Shown here: positions 33,690 through 42,210 of the stretch, piece after piece
Layout: every line of letters starts with the position of its first letter
Position numbering within the stretch: position 1 is the first letter of the stretch
Assembly: GCA_021555105.2 (NCBI GenBank)
Contig: CP134604.1
Location: forward strand, 496,001-560,000
Length of the DNA stretch: 64,000 nucleotides
From: Thalassospiraceae bacterium LMO-JJ14
GTDB lineage: Bacteria > Pseudomonadota > Alphaproteobacteria > Rhodospirillales > Casp-alpha2
Reading direction: 5' to 3'
Made by a program: the position numbers and the translations under genes
Notes under the pieces: generated by a model
The model's input: the letters and a program-made list of their open reading frames with translations, nothing else
Told to the model about the DNA's origin: nothing
Database searches by the model: none

Positions 33690-34796
33690 TCAAATTCGCG
33701 GCGTCCGGTACAAATCGGAAATCGCATCGTCGGGACGGCCGAGCCGCGCCGATTCGCCGCCAGAGGCAACATCGACCCATGCGCCGGCTTCGTCGGAGCG
33801 ATAAAACGCGTGCAATAGCTCCAGCGTTTTCAGGCAGTCCTCGCGCTGAACCGGATAGACGGCATCGCCCCGGAAATCGGCGACGATGTCACGGTACATT
33901 TCGGTGTGACCGAAGCCGTAAACCGCGCCGTGGCCCTCGATCCCCTTGAAGTCCTCGGAGTTGGCCGCGCAGGCATCGGGATCGGGGGTGAACATCTGCA
34001 GCTCGTTGACGGCGATGCCGCCGATCTGTGCCAGACCTTCCGAGCAGACGAACGAAATCGAAGCTTCGAAATCGTCGGGCCGTGCGGCGGTCGTCGATTC
34101 CAGCGTGCCGACGGCACCGTCGACATAGGAAAGCGTGGCCGCGGTCGTATCCTCGACCTCGATATCGGCGCCCAGCGTGCGCATGGTTGCGTTGACGCGG
34201 GCCACCTCGCCGCCGAGATGACGGAGCAGGTCGACGTGATGAATGGTCTGGTTGGTCAGTGCGCCGCCGTCGTGCGAGAATGTGCCGCGCCACGGCGCCA
34301 GATCGTAATAGCGCTGCGGCCGGCACCAGCGGAGCCGCACGGAGACCGTCCGGATGTCGCCAAGCTCGCCCGTCTCGAGCGCCTGTTTCACGCGCCGCAC
34401 GGCCTTGTTGTAACGGTTCTGGAACACCGGGAAGATACGCGCCCCCGCGGCATCGGCGGCGGCGTAGGCGTCGTGTAACTGTCCCGGCCGCATGAAGGTC
34501 GGCTTCTCCATGACGATATGCTTGGCGAAATCCCGGATGACCTCGAGGCCGTGCTCGTAATGCATGCCGCTGGGTGTGATCACGGCGGCGATGTCGATCG
34601 CCGGTACGTCGTCGAACATCCGGCGGTAATCAGTAAACGCGGGGACGCCGAATTCCTGCGCATAGGCGTCGGCTTTTTCGATGTCCAGATCGCACACGGC
34701 GGCCAGTTCGACGCCATCTACTTCGGCGATGGAGCGGCAGTGATGTCCGGCGATGCGGCCGCAACCGATCAGGGCGACTTTCAGGGATGTGTTCAT
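33690..34796 (-). CDS. Gfo/Idh/MocA-family oxidoreductase
   Basis: 368-aa NAD(P)-dependent oxidoreductase. VALIGCGRIAGHHCR at residues 7-21, HIVMEKPTFMRPGQ (EKP, catalytic Lys) near 94, FQNRYNKAVRRVK and HDGGALTNQTIHHVDLLRHL with the D-x3-H-type pair are all WbpB/WlbA-like features. WlbA-type enzymes oxidise C3 of UDP-GlcNAcA-type sugars to allow amination, a possible role here, but no partner aminotransferase is adjacent. It lies between the nucleotidyltransferase (116-base gap) and the GT-B-like gene (9-base gap). Confidence 0.88.
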   Translation of the reverse strand: MNTSLKVALIGCGRIAGHHCRSIAEVDGVELAAVCDLDIEKADAYAQEFGVPAFTDYRRMFDDVPAIDIAAVITPSGMHYEHGLEVIRDFAKHIVMEKPTFMRPGQLHDAYAAADAAGARIFPVFQNRYNKAVRRVKQALETGELGDIRTVSVRLRWCRPQRYYDLAPWRGTFSHDGGALTNQTIHHVDLLRHLGGEVARVNATMRTLGADIEVEDTTAATLSYVDGAVGTLESTTAARPDDFEASISFVCSEGLAQIGGIAVNELQMFTPDPDACAANSEDFKGIEGHGAVYGFGHTEMYRDIVADFRGDAVYPVQREDCLKTLELLHAFYRSDEAGAWVDVASGGESARLGRPDDAISDLYRTPRI

Positions 34797-34805
34797 GCGA
34801 CTTGT

Positions 34806-36407
34806 TCAGTCCGTTCGTTGATCATCGTTCAGCAGGCGTTTCCAGAGCTCCATATCGGGCGGCGGAAACAGGGTCTGCGAGGGGTGATTAACCGCTTCGG
34901 GCGGGTTCTGCAATGCCTGGGACAGGCCGGCGGCGCTAACGGACAGCGGCTGCATGCCGTCAGGCTGGTTCCGGGGCAGGATATCCAGCGCGACGCCACC
35001 GTCAGGCACGAAGCGGATCGTCGGTACGCCGCCCAGCAATCCCTCCAGTCCGGTAGTGCCGGTACAATATATAAGGGCGCGGATCGCGGGCAGCTCGGCA
35101 ATCGGGGCGCGGGTGTAGCCGAACTGTTCGCTTTCCGTGACCGGGTACGGGCTCAAGGGGTGATCCTTGACGATAAACGGCTGCCCGGACGATGCCAGCG
35201 GCCGTGCGGCGTCGATCATCTGGCGGGCGAAGGCCGGATTATTGGAAAGCGCCAGAAAAACCGGTCCGTCGGGATCGTACTTTGGCAGGTTGCGGGCACC
35301 GATGCGATGCGATCCGGCGATCTGCATGCGCGCGTCCGGAATGCCCCGCGCCGCCAGATCGCCCCGGTATGCCGGTCCGTTCAGCAGAATAAGCGCCGGT
35401 ATGCTGTCCAGCCCATCCAGGTTGGCGTCGCTACCCTGATTGTACATGTGCCGGCCGACTACGGTGTGCTGATAGCCCAGTGTCTGTGTGCCGTTGGCGC
35501 TGGCCTGGCGGACGAAATCGCGTTCCCACGGATGGTTTTCCCAGGGCCAGGCAACGGTTTTCGGATTGGCTTCCTTAAGCCAGTTCGCGTGACACGTCAT
35601 TTGCCAGCGGCTCATGGCGGCGGACCCGCCACTGCCTTCAATCGCGGCGGCGCGCTTGACGAGCCACGCGGTCACGGCGTCGAGTTTCGAAGTATCCGGC
35701 CGCCAGCGCTGAAACGGCAGTGTCAGCGCGGTCATGACAGATCCCCACGCATGCAGGGAGTGTGTTCGTCCGTCAGCGGCGAGCCGCAGCGCGTAATCGG
35801 CGCGGCAGTCCGTATGCATCAGCCGCTTGAGGCCCGGAATCTCGCGCATCAACCGGCCGAAATAGGCATCCTCGCCATCGGCGTTGCTGTCGGGGTGGCC
35901 GTATACGAGGATCCAGTTTTCCTGCACGGCACAGTCCCGGTGATGGCGGGCCCCGATGCGTGCGCCGAGACAGCGGAGGGAGGCCCGTGTTCTGGCCAGG
36001 ATGCCACGACAAAAAAACCGGAGCCGCTGCGCGGCTATCCCCGGCGCCGGATCGGCTTTAACACCAGGCAACAAGGAAAGTGCTCTGTATAGCCAGGGAT
36101 CTTTACACGCGACGCAGGTTTCCGCCGAATCGTTCGCCAGTTCACGTACGACAGAGACCCATGCCAGCATCATACCGAAATCGGAAGCATACGTGCTCAT
36201 CGTCGGCATGTGGGCAAGCGCCGACGTTTTCTGGCTTTGCAATGCAAGGGCTGCCACCCGCCATGGTGCGTAGGCGGCATCGAAAGCGTTCTCCAGCCGG
36301 TCCGCCATATCGGGAATTGTTGGCGGAGGGAGCCCCTGCATATCGATGGACAGCCGATGATCGGACCGGGCGTAGACATCCGGATCATGGGTCAGAATAA
36401 CGCTCAC
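34806..36407 (-). CDS. Uncharacterised GT-B-like surface-polysaccharide protein
   Basis: 533-aa protein with no membrane segment that I do not recognise at family level. The C-terminal half has the look of a GT-B donor domain: GPVFLALSNNPAFARQM, QPFIVKDHPLSPYP near residue 410 (K-D/x-H-P motif, as in CDP-glycerol transferase-like and capsule enzymes) and the YCTGTTGLEGLLGGVPTIRF loop. The middle contains NWILVYGHPDSNADGE and LGYQHTVVGRHMYNQGS. Start taken at a GTG 19 bases after the FkbM stop, with GAGGGG upstream; longer open sequence before it overlaps that gene. Position near the phosphonate genes makes it a candidate glycosyl- or phosphonate-transferase. Confidence 0.65.
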   Translation of the reverse strand: MSVILTHDPDVYARSDHRLSIDMQGLPPPTIPDMADRLENAFDAAYAPWRVAALALQSQKTSALAHMPTMSTYASDFGMMLAWVSVVRELANDSAETCVACKDPWLYRALSLLPGVKADPAPGIAAQRLRFFCRGILARTRASLRCLGARIGARHHRDCAVQENWILVYGHPDSNADGEDAYFGRLMREIPGLKRLMHTDCRADYALRLAADGRTHSLHAWGSVMTALTLPFQRWRPDTSKLDAVTAWLVKRAAAIEGSGGSAAMSRWQMTCHANWLKEANPKTVAWPWENHPWERDFVRQASANGTQTLGYQHTVVGRHMYNQGSDANLDGLDSIPALILLNGPAYRGDLAARGIPDARMQIAGSHRIGARNLPKYDPDGPVFLALSNNPAFARQMIDAARPLASSGQPFIVKDHPLSPYPVTESEQFGYTRAPIAELPAIRALIYCTGTTGLEGLLGGVPTIRFVPDGGVALDILPRNQPDGMQPLSVSAAGLSQALQNPPEAVNHPSQTLFPPPDMELWKRLLNDDQRTD

Positions 36408-36426
36408 AATAAGAGCCGGCAGCCCC

Positions 36427-37344
36427 TCACGACGTGATGAGTTTCGGCAACAACAGAAGATTGACGGCAATTTCCGGCGGCTCGCCTTCGAGCGGCTGCA
36501 GGTTCAGGAACGGATTAGCCGGGGTCACCGGATGAATGATGTAGATGTGATAATCCGCAAAAGTTTCCGTATACCAGCCAAAGTTCAGACCGACTTCCTT
36601 CAGTCGATTTGAATGTGCTTCGACCAACAGTGCAGGACGGGTTTTCCGGAGCGTCTCGAGCGCGCCGCGTATGACCATCGGCTCAAAGCCTTCGGTATCG
36701 ATCTTGACGAAATTGATGCGATCGGAAATCCCGAGACCGGCGGCGATATCATCCAGGCGTTTTACCGATATGGTGCGTTCCTCATAACGGTCCGGGCGAT
36801 TGGCGACATGGACCGATGCAATCATCGAATTGGTGCCTTCCATGCCCGGGTCGCCCAGATTGGCCTGAATCGTTGCCTCGCCCGTTTCTTCGCCCAGCGC
36901 CGAGCGGATCAGGGTCACGTTGTCGGCACGGTTGAAGGCACAGTTTGCGGAAAGCCTGTCGGCCATCTCACTGACAGGCTCGAAGGCAATGACGCGGCCG
37001 TTGCCGACAAGCCCTGAAAGGAAGACCGTGTGCAGGCCGACATTGGCGCCGATGTCGAGCACGACATCGCCCGGGCGGACGAGCTTGCGCATCAGGAACG
37101 AGATATCGGTTTCATAGTCGCTGCCGTCAAACGCCATGCGCGCGCCCTGGGGGGAGCTCAGAAACAGGTAGCTGTCGGCATTGGTGATGTAGTGACTGTC
37201 TTCGCGTTCTATGACGAACGTCGACAGGTGAAACGGATTGCGCAGACCCAGCAGATATTCACGTTTATGTGTCGCCCGCCCAAAGGCGCCGAGCAGTCTG
37301 CCGAATATCGGATGGTCACATATTGAAAGGATAAATTTTTTCAT
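36427..37344 (-). CDS. FkbM-family methyltransferase
   Basis: 305-aa protein. VVLDIGANVGLHTVFLSG near residue 95 is the FkbM motif I, VIAFEPVSEMADRL follows, and the conserved FVKIDTEGFEPMVIRGA near 210 marks the family with LLVEAHSNRL after it. FkbM enzymes O-methylate sugars or polyketides; in this setting a sugar hydroxyl is likely. Start taken at the ATG one base after the SDR stop; an in-frame start 18 bases upstream (37362) overlaps the SDR. Confidence 0.88.
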   Translation of the reverse strand: MKKFILSICDHPIFGRLLGAFGRATHKREYLLGLRNPFHLSTFVIEREDSHYITNADSYLFLSSPQGARMAFDGSDYETDISFLMRKLVRPGDVVLDIGANVGLHTVFLSGLVGNGRVIAFEPVSEMADRLSANCAFNRADNVTLIRSALGEETGEATIQANLGDPGMEGTNSMIASVHVANRPDRYEERTISVKRLDDIAAGLGISDRINFVKIDTEGFEPMVIRGALETLRKTRPALLVEAHSNRLKEVGLNFGWYTETFADYHIYIIHPVTPANPFLNLQPLEGEPPEIAVNLLLLPKLITS

Positions 37345-37345
37345 C

Positions 37346-38116
37346 TTACAGCCAATCCCCACCGGTCAGCGGAATCATCTGGCCGGTGATGAAGCCGGCC
37401 CAGTCGGAAAGAAGATATGTCATCAGGGCCGCCGCTTCATCGACATGGCCCCCTCTTTTGAGCGGCACCAGTTCGGCGCGTTCCGCCATTTGCTCCGGCG
37501 TGCGGTCGTGCCAGCGCTGGTGAAAACCGCTTTCGATGTATCCGAAGCGGATACCGTTTACAAGAACGCCGCTGGGCGCGCCTTCGCGTGCCAGGCCCTG
37601 AACCATGCACTCGGTGCCACGCTTGGCGACGGCGTACGGGAACGAGGTTGCCGATCCGCCGTGCAGAGCGGATTCGGTGCCGGTCAGCAATATCCGCCCG
37701 CCCTCGCCTGCCGCCGTCATATGCTTCATAGCGGCCTGGGCCAGAAAAAACGGCTGGTTCAGATTGACGTCGATTTCGCGCGACCAGCCTTCGCCGCTGA
37801 TGTCCTTCCAGTGGCCGGTGTGGCGGATCGAACCCGACAGAACGACCAGCGCATCGATGCCGCCCGCGGCATCGGCGAAGGCATCGACCGTTTCGCGGCA
37901 GCTTGCGTCATCCGTAAATTCACGCTGTAGCGCAATGACCCGATCGCTGTCCGATTTCGGCCGTTTCGAGGCGCCGTGCGCGCCGATGATGCAGTCGCTT
38001 CCATTCAGCAGCATCTCGACAAGTGCGCTGCCCAGTCCGCCGCTGGCGCCCGTGACAAGGATGCGCATGCCATCGGCAACGCTGGGCGTCCAGTCCGGTC
38101 GTGTGAAGGTTGTCAT
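37346..38116 (-). CDS. SDR-family oxidoreductase
   Basis: 256-aa classical SDR. ILVTGASGGLGSALV near residue 19 is the NAD(P) motif; GRILLTGTESAL supplies the catalytic Ser/Thr region and Y166-x3-K (PYAVAK) the active pair; VLVNGIRFGYIESGF and the C-terminal MIPLTGGDWL are typical. Acts in the cytosol, perhaps on a free or nucleotide sugar together with the sugar isomerase-like gene upstream. Its start overlaps a 26-codon reading frame (ATGA). Confidence 0.87.
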   Translation of the reverse strand: MTTFTRPDWTPSVADGMRILVTGASGGLGSALVEMLLNGSDCIIGAHGASKRPKSDSDRVIALQREFTDDASCRETVDAFADAAGGIDALVVLSGSIRHTGHWKDISGEGWSREIDVNLNQPFFLAQAAMKHMTAAGEGGRILLTGTESALHGGSATSFPYAVAKRGTECMVQGLAREGAPSGVLVNGIRFGYIESGFHQRWHDRTPEQMAERAELVPLKRGGHVDEAAALMTYLLSDWAGFITGQMIPLTGGDWL

Positions 38117-38193
38117 GACAGGGCATCCTTAGCGATTGCAGTTGCCGCGTCCGCGCCGTCGGCGATCGGATACGTGCCTAGCTTTTTATCCAT
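38113..38193 (-). CDS. Possible 26-aa peptide between isomerase and SDR genes
   Basis: A short frame, MDKKLGTYPIADGADAATAI followed by AKDALS, bridges two genes. Its ATG overlaps the stop of the isomerase-like gene by 8 bases and its TGA overlaps the ATG of the SDR gene. No ribosome binding site stands out. It could be a coupling leader that hands ribosomes from one gene to the next, a remnant of a deleted gene, or chance. No homologue recognised. Confidence 0.3.
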   Translation of the reverse strand: MDKKLGTYPIADGADAATAIAKDALS

Positions 38194-38998
38194 GATAATG
38201 CCGCCTCAGTTGTTCATAGCTTTTCGTGGCATCGGTCATGTATGCCGTTTCGGAGAGCATGCGTTGCTCGGCCGAGACAAAGGCATCGTAGCCGATATCC
38301 GCAAGCATGGCGCCGATGCGCGCGTGATCGATACTGCCGCTTGCGCCCAGCACATCAAGGCCGGGCTCATTGGCATGGACATGGACCAGATCGGCCCTGA
38401 CCGTATCGACGATGCCGGGATCGACCTCGTTGTTGTCGACGAGTGCCTTGACGTCGATCTGTATCTTCAGGTTGTCGCGTCCGACGGCATCGGCAATGGC
38501 TTTTGCTTCCACCACACCGTTGACGAAATCCGAGTCCTTCGGTCCCAGCGGCTCGAAGCAGAAGACGGTGCCGTGATCGCGGGTGCGTTCGCAAAGCGTA
38601 TCCATAAAGGCAATCGCCCGCTCCGTCGCCGTATCGGCAGGGACCTCGCCGCGCCGGCGACCGCCGCCCCAGATCAGGGTGCGCCCGCCGAGATCGCGGC
38701 ACAGGCCGGAAAGATGAACCATGAAATCCTGCGTTGCGCGGGCCGACGCCGCATCGCCGAACAACTGCAGCTCGGGGTGATCGAAAACAAGAGAATGCAA
38801 TCCAACGACAACAAGCCCGGCGTCTTCGACGGCCTGCCTGTAGGCGGCAACATCTGCGGATGAAAGATCGTGCCATGTGTCTTGCCAAACCCGGCTTGGC
38901 GCGACTTCAAGACCCCGGTAGCCGATTTGCGCGAGCTTATGCAGGTCCTTGATGTGGTCATATGCCGGCAAGGCAATATTTGAGATTGCGTAATCCAT
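38186..38998 (-). CDS. Sugar phosphate isomerase/epimerase (xylose-isomerase-like TIM barrel)
   Basis: 270-aa AP-endonuclease-2-type TIM barrel. IGYRGLEVAPSRVWQDTWHD near residue 27, VVVGLHSLVFDHPELQLFG near 65, VFCFEPLGPKDSDFVN near 145, IQIDVKALVDNNEVDPGIV near 178 and VHVHANEPGLDVLGASGS near 208 place the Glu/Asp/His metal ligands as in hydroxypyruvate isomerase, IolE and tagatose epimerase relatives. Cytosolic. Substrate unknown; a keto sugar for the adjacent SDR is possible. A 76-base gap separates it from the ABC exporter gene. Confidence 0.85.
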   Translation of the reverse strand: MDYAISNIALPAYDHIKDLHKLAQIGYRGLEVAPSRVWQDTWHDLSSADVAAYRQAVEDAGLVVVGLHSLVFDHPELQLFGDAASARATQDFMVHLSGLCRDLGGRTLIWGGGRRRGEVPADTATERAIAFMDTLCERTRDHGTVFCFEPLGPKDSDFVNGVVEAKAIADAVGRDNLKIQIDVKALVDNNEVDPGIVDTVRADLVHVHANEPGLDVLGASGSIDHARIGAMLADIGYDAFVSAEQRMLSETAYMTDATKSYEQLRRHYHG

Positions 38999-39074
38999 CA
39001 GCGGTCTTTCAGTACGAGCAGGACCTTAATTTCGAAGTTTCAAACCGGAAACGAAGCCGAGACGCTCGCGTACA

Positions 39075-40874
39075 TTAAATATGAGCGAAGGAAGCCAGGT
39101 TCTTGAAAACCTCATTCTCTTCGCGGAGCTTCTGAAACGGGCCGACACCCACCAGCTCTCCGTCTTTCATCACCAGCAAGCGGTCACAGTTTTTTATGGT
39201 GCTTAGGCGATGGGCAATCAGGATCACCGTTTTCAAGCCTTTGAGTTCGTCAATGGATTGTACGACTTCCGACTCCGTTTCGTTGTCGAGAGCAGAGGTC
39301 GCCTCGTCAAAAATCAGCACAGCGGGATTTCGATAGAGCGCCCGCGCGATGCCGATGCGCTGCCTTTGTCCGACAGAAAGCCGAACGCCGCCTTCGCCGA
39401 TCACGGTGTGCTTCCCTTTCGGGGAATCTGCCACGACATCGCTCAAACGGGCGAGCTTGATTGCCTGATCGACCGCCTCGTTGTCGATCTCGGCTTCTTC
39501 AATCCCCAGTGCGATATTGTTCTGGATGGTATCATCCAGCAGATAAATCGTCTGCGGCACGTAACCCACGTGCTGCTGCCATTCTGTAATCACCTCTTTT
39601 TGATTGTATTCGTCCAGCAAGATCCGGCCTTTCGTCGGCGATAAAAGGCCGAGCAACAAGTCGACGATCGTGGTTTTGCCGGCGCCCGAGGCTCCGACGA
39701 TGCCGATCGACGTGCCCGCGGCGATATCAAAGTTCAACGACTTGATGGCATCTCTGTCGGCGTTGGGGTATCGGAAGCTGACGTCTGAAAAGACAATTTT
39801 CCCGGTGAAAGTTTTGGACGAGCCCGGTTTCTCGGGTCTGCGCGTGGGCAGAGCCTTGGCCGCTGAAATATCTTCCGCGACAATCTCGATGGATTCTCTT
39901 GAGTTGTTGATGACGTTCGTTGCGCCGATTATCCGATTGGCTGAGGGGACAAGGCGCATAGCGGCGACAGCGTAAACAGACAGATAGGGGAATATCGATG
40001 TGGGCTCGTCCAGCGTCATGGCGAAATAAAGAATGGCCATAAGCCCGAACGACACAATCACTGTCTCGATCCATAAGCGCGGAATGACCGCCATGATTTG
40101 GCGAATGAATGTGAACTTCAGGGTGTCGTCAAAAGCCCGGCTGAATGACGTGACAAAAAAGTCTTCTTTCCCCAGTACGCGCGTCTCTTTGATGCTTCCA
40201 AGACCATGGTGTAATGATTTCAAAGCAATTTTTCGTGCCTCGATTTCACGTTTGCCCCACGCAATCAGCCGCTTTCTGAACACTGCGTAATAAACAAGTA
40301 TGAGCGCGGAAAGCGTCGCCACAATGAATAAGGTGATGAAAAAATCAACGAACAATAGGAAAGAAAGCATGCCCAAAACGACCATGCTTTCGGAAAGAAG
40401 AATTAAATAACTCATCAATGCCCCGCCAAAAGCTTGTCGGCACGCGCTGTTGATGTTTTCGAAAAAATCCGCGGAGTTGCGTTCAATGTGCAGCGTATAG
40501 GGCGCGTACATATAATAATTCATCATCTTACGCGCAGCTAAATCTGTATTATTTTTAGTATACTTAGCCTGTATCCAATGTACCGTTAAAAGGAAGAAGT
40601 TTTTAAGTACAAACAGCCCTAATAGCAAAAACGCCAAGGCCATCAGGATATTATTCTTATCCATCAGGTCGAAAATCGGAAAAAACTCATTGAACCGCGA
40701 AACAGCCGTTGGCAATTCGCTCGGGTCGCTGAGCATGCCGACGAATGGAAATATCGTCGCGATACTGATCGTCTCGAGGAACATCGCGACCCACATCGAC
40801 AAAAGAACGACTAATGCCTGGTTTCGCGTCGAACGGTCGATAACGGATATAAGCTTTAAAAAATCTTTGATCAT
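39075..40874 (-). CDS. ABC exporter, fused permease/ATPase (PglK/MsbA-like flippase)
   Basis: 599-aa half-transporter. Six membrane segments lie in residues 15-315, then the ATPase: Walker A GASGAGKTT at 394-402, Q-loop near YVPQTIYLLDD (440), signature LSVGQRQRIGIARAL from 499 and Walker B VLIFDEATSALD at 519-530. PglK-type members flip lipid-linked oligosaccharides and MsbA-type members lipids. As no Wzx-like gene is seen in the window, this is a candidate flippase for the repeat unit. Base composition is markedly AT-rich, especially at 40480-40680, unlike both neighbours, which suggests recent acquisition. Confidence 0.92.
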   Translation of the reverse strand: MIKDFLKLISVIDRSTRNQALVVLLSMWVAMFLETISIATIFPFVGMLSDPSELPTAVSRFNEFFPIFDLMDKNNILMALAFLLLGLFVLKNFFLLTVHWIQAKYTKNNTDLAARKMMNYYMYAPYTLHIERNSADFFENINSACRQAFGGALMSYLILLSESMVVLGMLSFLLFVDFFITLFIVATLSALILVYYAVFRKRLIAWGKREIEARKIALKSLHHGLGSIKETRVLGKEDFFVTSFSRAFDDTLKFTFIRQIMAVIPRLWIETVIVSFGLMAILYFAMTLDEPTSIFPYLSVYAVAAMRLVPSANRIIGATNVINNSRESIEIVAEDISAAKALPTRRPEKPGSSKTFTGKIVFSDVSFRYPNADRDAIKSLNFDIAAGTSIGIVGASGAGKTTIVDLLLGLLSPTKGRILLDEYNQKEVITEWQQHVGYVPQTIYLLDDTIQNNIALGIEEAEIDNEAVDQAIKLARLSDVVADSPKGKHTVIGEGGVRLSVGQRQRIGIARALYRNPAVLIFDEATSALDNETESEVVQSIDELKGLKTVILIAHRLSTIKNCDRLLVMKDGELVGVGPFQKLREENEVFKNLASFAHI

Positions 40875-41051
40875 TAATTATCCGGGGGCTGTCTGCTGTT
40901 TCTAAACGGCTTAGCGTTGCTTGCTAAGACAAGGAATCCATGCGCCGGCGACGGGCGGAACATCGAGGCGCATGACGTGCATTGTTGCGGGTGTCCGCTC
41001 TTTGACTCGAACTGGATTGATCGGCCCTCCGGGCATTCATAATGCTCGGGG

Positions 41052-42137
41052 TTAAACGCTGTTTTGTGCTTTCGCTAAACCGGGGTGGATCACCTGCAAG
41101 CCATGACTGCGCAGTCGCTCTGCGACATTTCTGGCCGCCTCTGGTGCCAGCGGCACCAGCACTTTTACTCCCGACGAGGCACTGTCCACCGAAATGATGG
41201 GCTGGCCCAGATGCCAGTTGCCGATCCGGCTCACGTCCTCGTCGATAAAATAATCCGGCAGCCGGCCAAGCTCGCTGACCGCCCAGGAAGCCCCTATCGC
41301 CGTTCCGAAGATCGCAAAAGGACCGCTTGAAACCTCGGATTTCGCGCATTCGGCGAATTCGTGAAGCCACGCCAGGGCGCTTTCGGCGATCAAAAGGGCA
41401 TTATCGGCGCCCGCCCGGCGGGCTGTCGTTTCAGGGCTGTCCAGGCGGCAGAGCACCGACAGTTCCTTGAAAACGACACGATCGGAAATCCATTCTATGA
41501 CGAACCCGGCACGGCCGAGAATCTCCGTTATGCTATCGGCCGTAAAATGAGAACAGTGATCGAAGATGGCAAGATCGAACGGGTTTTCACCGAGGTTGGG
41601 CACCTGAATGAAAACCCGGCCGTTGTCGTGCAGATACGTCGAGAGCGTTCGCAAGTATTCACTTGGGTTCGGAATGTGTTCAAGAAAGTGAATCATCGAA
41701 ATCAGGTCGTATCTTTCTGTCCCTACGTTTTTCAGGTCGGTGTGAAAATTGCCGACCTGCGGCAAGGCCCTTATAGCTTCGGCGTGCTGTTCATCCCATT
41801 CAAGACCCGACAAGGACCATTGCGGAAACATTCGATGGAAGCTGCGCAGCATGTTGCCATTGCCGCATCCGATATCCAATAAAGCGCCGGTCTCATTCAG
41901 CGTATCCTGATGCAAAAGCGCCTCGACGACGCGCATCGAGCGTTCGCTCGCGAGCGGCCCGGAAAGATCGAAAGATACCTGCTCCTTACCGTCGCTTTGC
42001 GGATACATCGTATAGCTGCTGTAAATGTTCCGGCAACTTTCCTGCCAGGACGCGGAGGTGCATTTCTGTACCAGACCGCATGAGGGACAGCAGGCCAGTG
42101 TTATCGGTTCCGGCCACGGGCGGCAATCCGACGTCAC
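41052..42137 (-). CDS. Class I methyltransferase with zinc-binding N-terminus (start uncertain)
   Basis: At least 361 aa. SAM motif I is GALLDIGCGNGNMLRSF near residue 84 and YDLISMIHFLEHIPNPSEY follows; the C-terminal ~110 residues (FAIFGTAIGASWAVSEL) form the Methyltransf_14-like domain of sugar C-methyltransferases. The N-terminal zinc site needs two CxxC pairs. CPSC is in this frame, but the other, CHVC, lies upstream of the only standard start (GTG, given here). The frame stays open to 42224 with no ATG, GTG or TTG; an ATT there follows an in-frame TAA. Translation may start at a rare codon after the upstream gene's stop (42211). Confidence 0.8.
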   Translation of the reverse strand: MTSDCRPWPEPITLACCPSCGLVQKCTSASWQESCRNIYSSYTMYPQSDGKEQVSFDLSGPLASERSMRVVEALLHQDTLNETGALLDIGCGNGNMLRSFHRMFPQWSLSGLEWDEQHAEAIRALPQVGNFHTDLKNVGTERYDLISMIHFLEHIPNPSEYLRTLSTYLHDNGRVFIQVPNLGENPFDLAIFDHCSHFTADSITEILGRAGFVIEWISDRVVFKELSVLCRLDSPETTARRAGADNALLIAESALAWLHEFAECAKSEVSSGPFAIFGTAIGASWAVSELGRLPDYFIDEDVSRIGNWHLGQPIISVDSASSGVKVLVPLAPEAARNVAERLRSHGLQVIHPGLAKAQNSV

Positions 42138-42210
42138 CGCGGCGATGGCAGTATTTTGCCCGAGCGCACGTAAAGCCGCGCTGCAAACGTGACAGGTTAG
42201 GGATGTATCG

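Noticed and set aside
34518-36092. Long plus-strand open frame (over 500 codons)
   Set aside because: It lies wholly antisense to the Gfo/Idh and GT-B-like genes, has no recognisable domain and low-complexity Arg/Gly-rich composition. Long antisense frames are expected in high-GC coding DNA.
40924-41370. Minus-strand frame of 148 codons after the methyltransferase
   Set aside because: Mostly overlaps the methyltransferase C-terminus in another frame and has shadow-type Arg-rich composition; the remaining gap of about 180 bases shows no gene.
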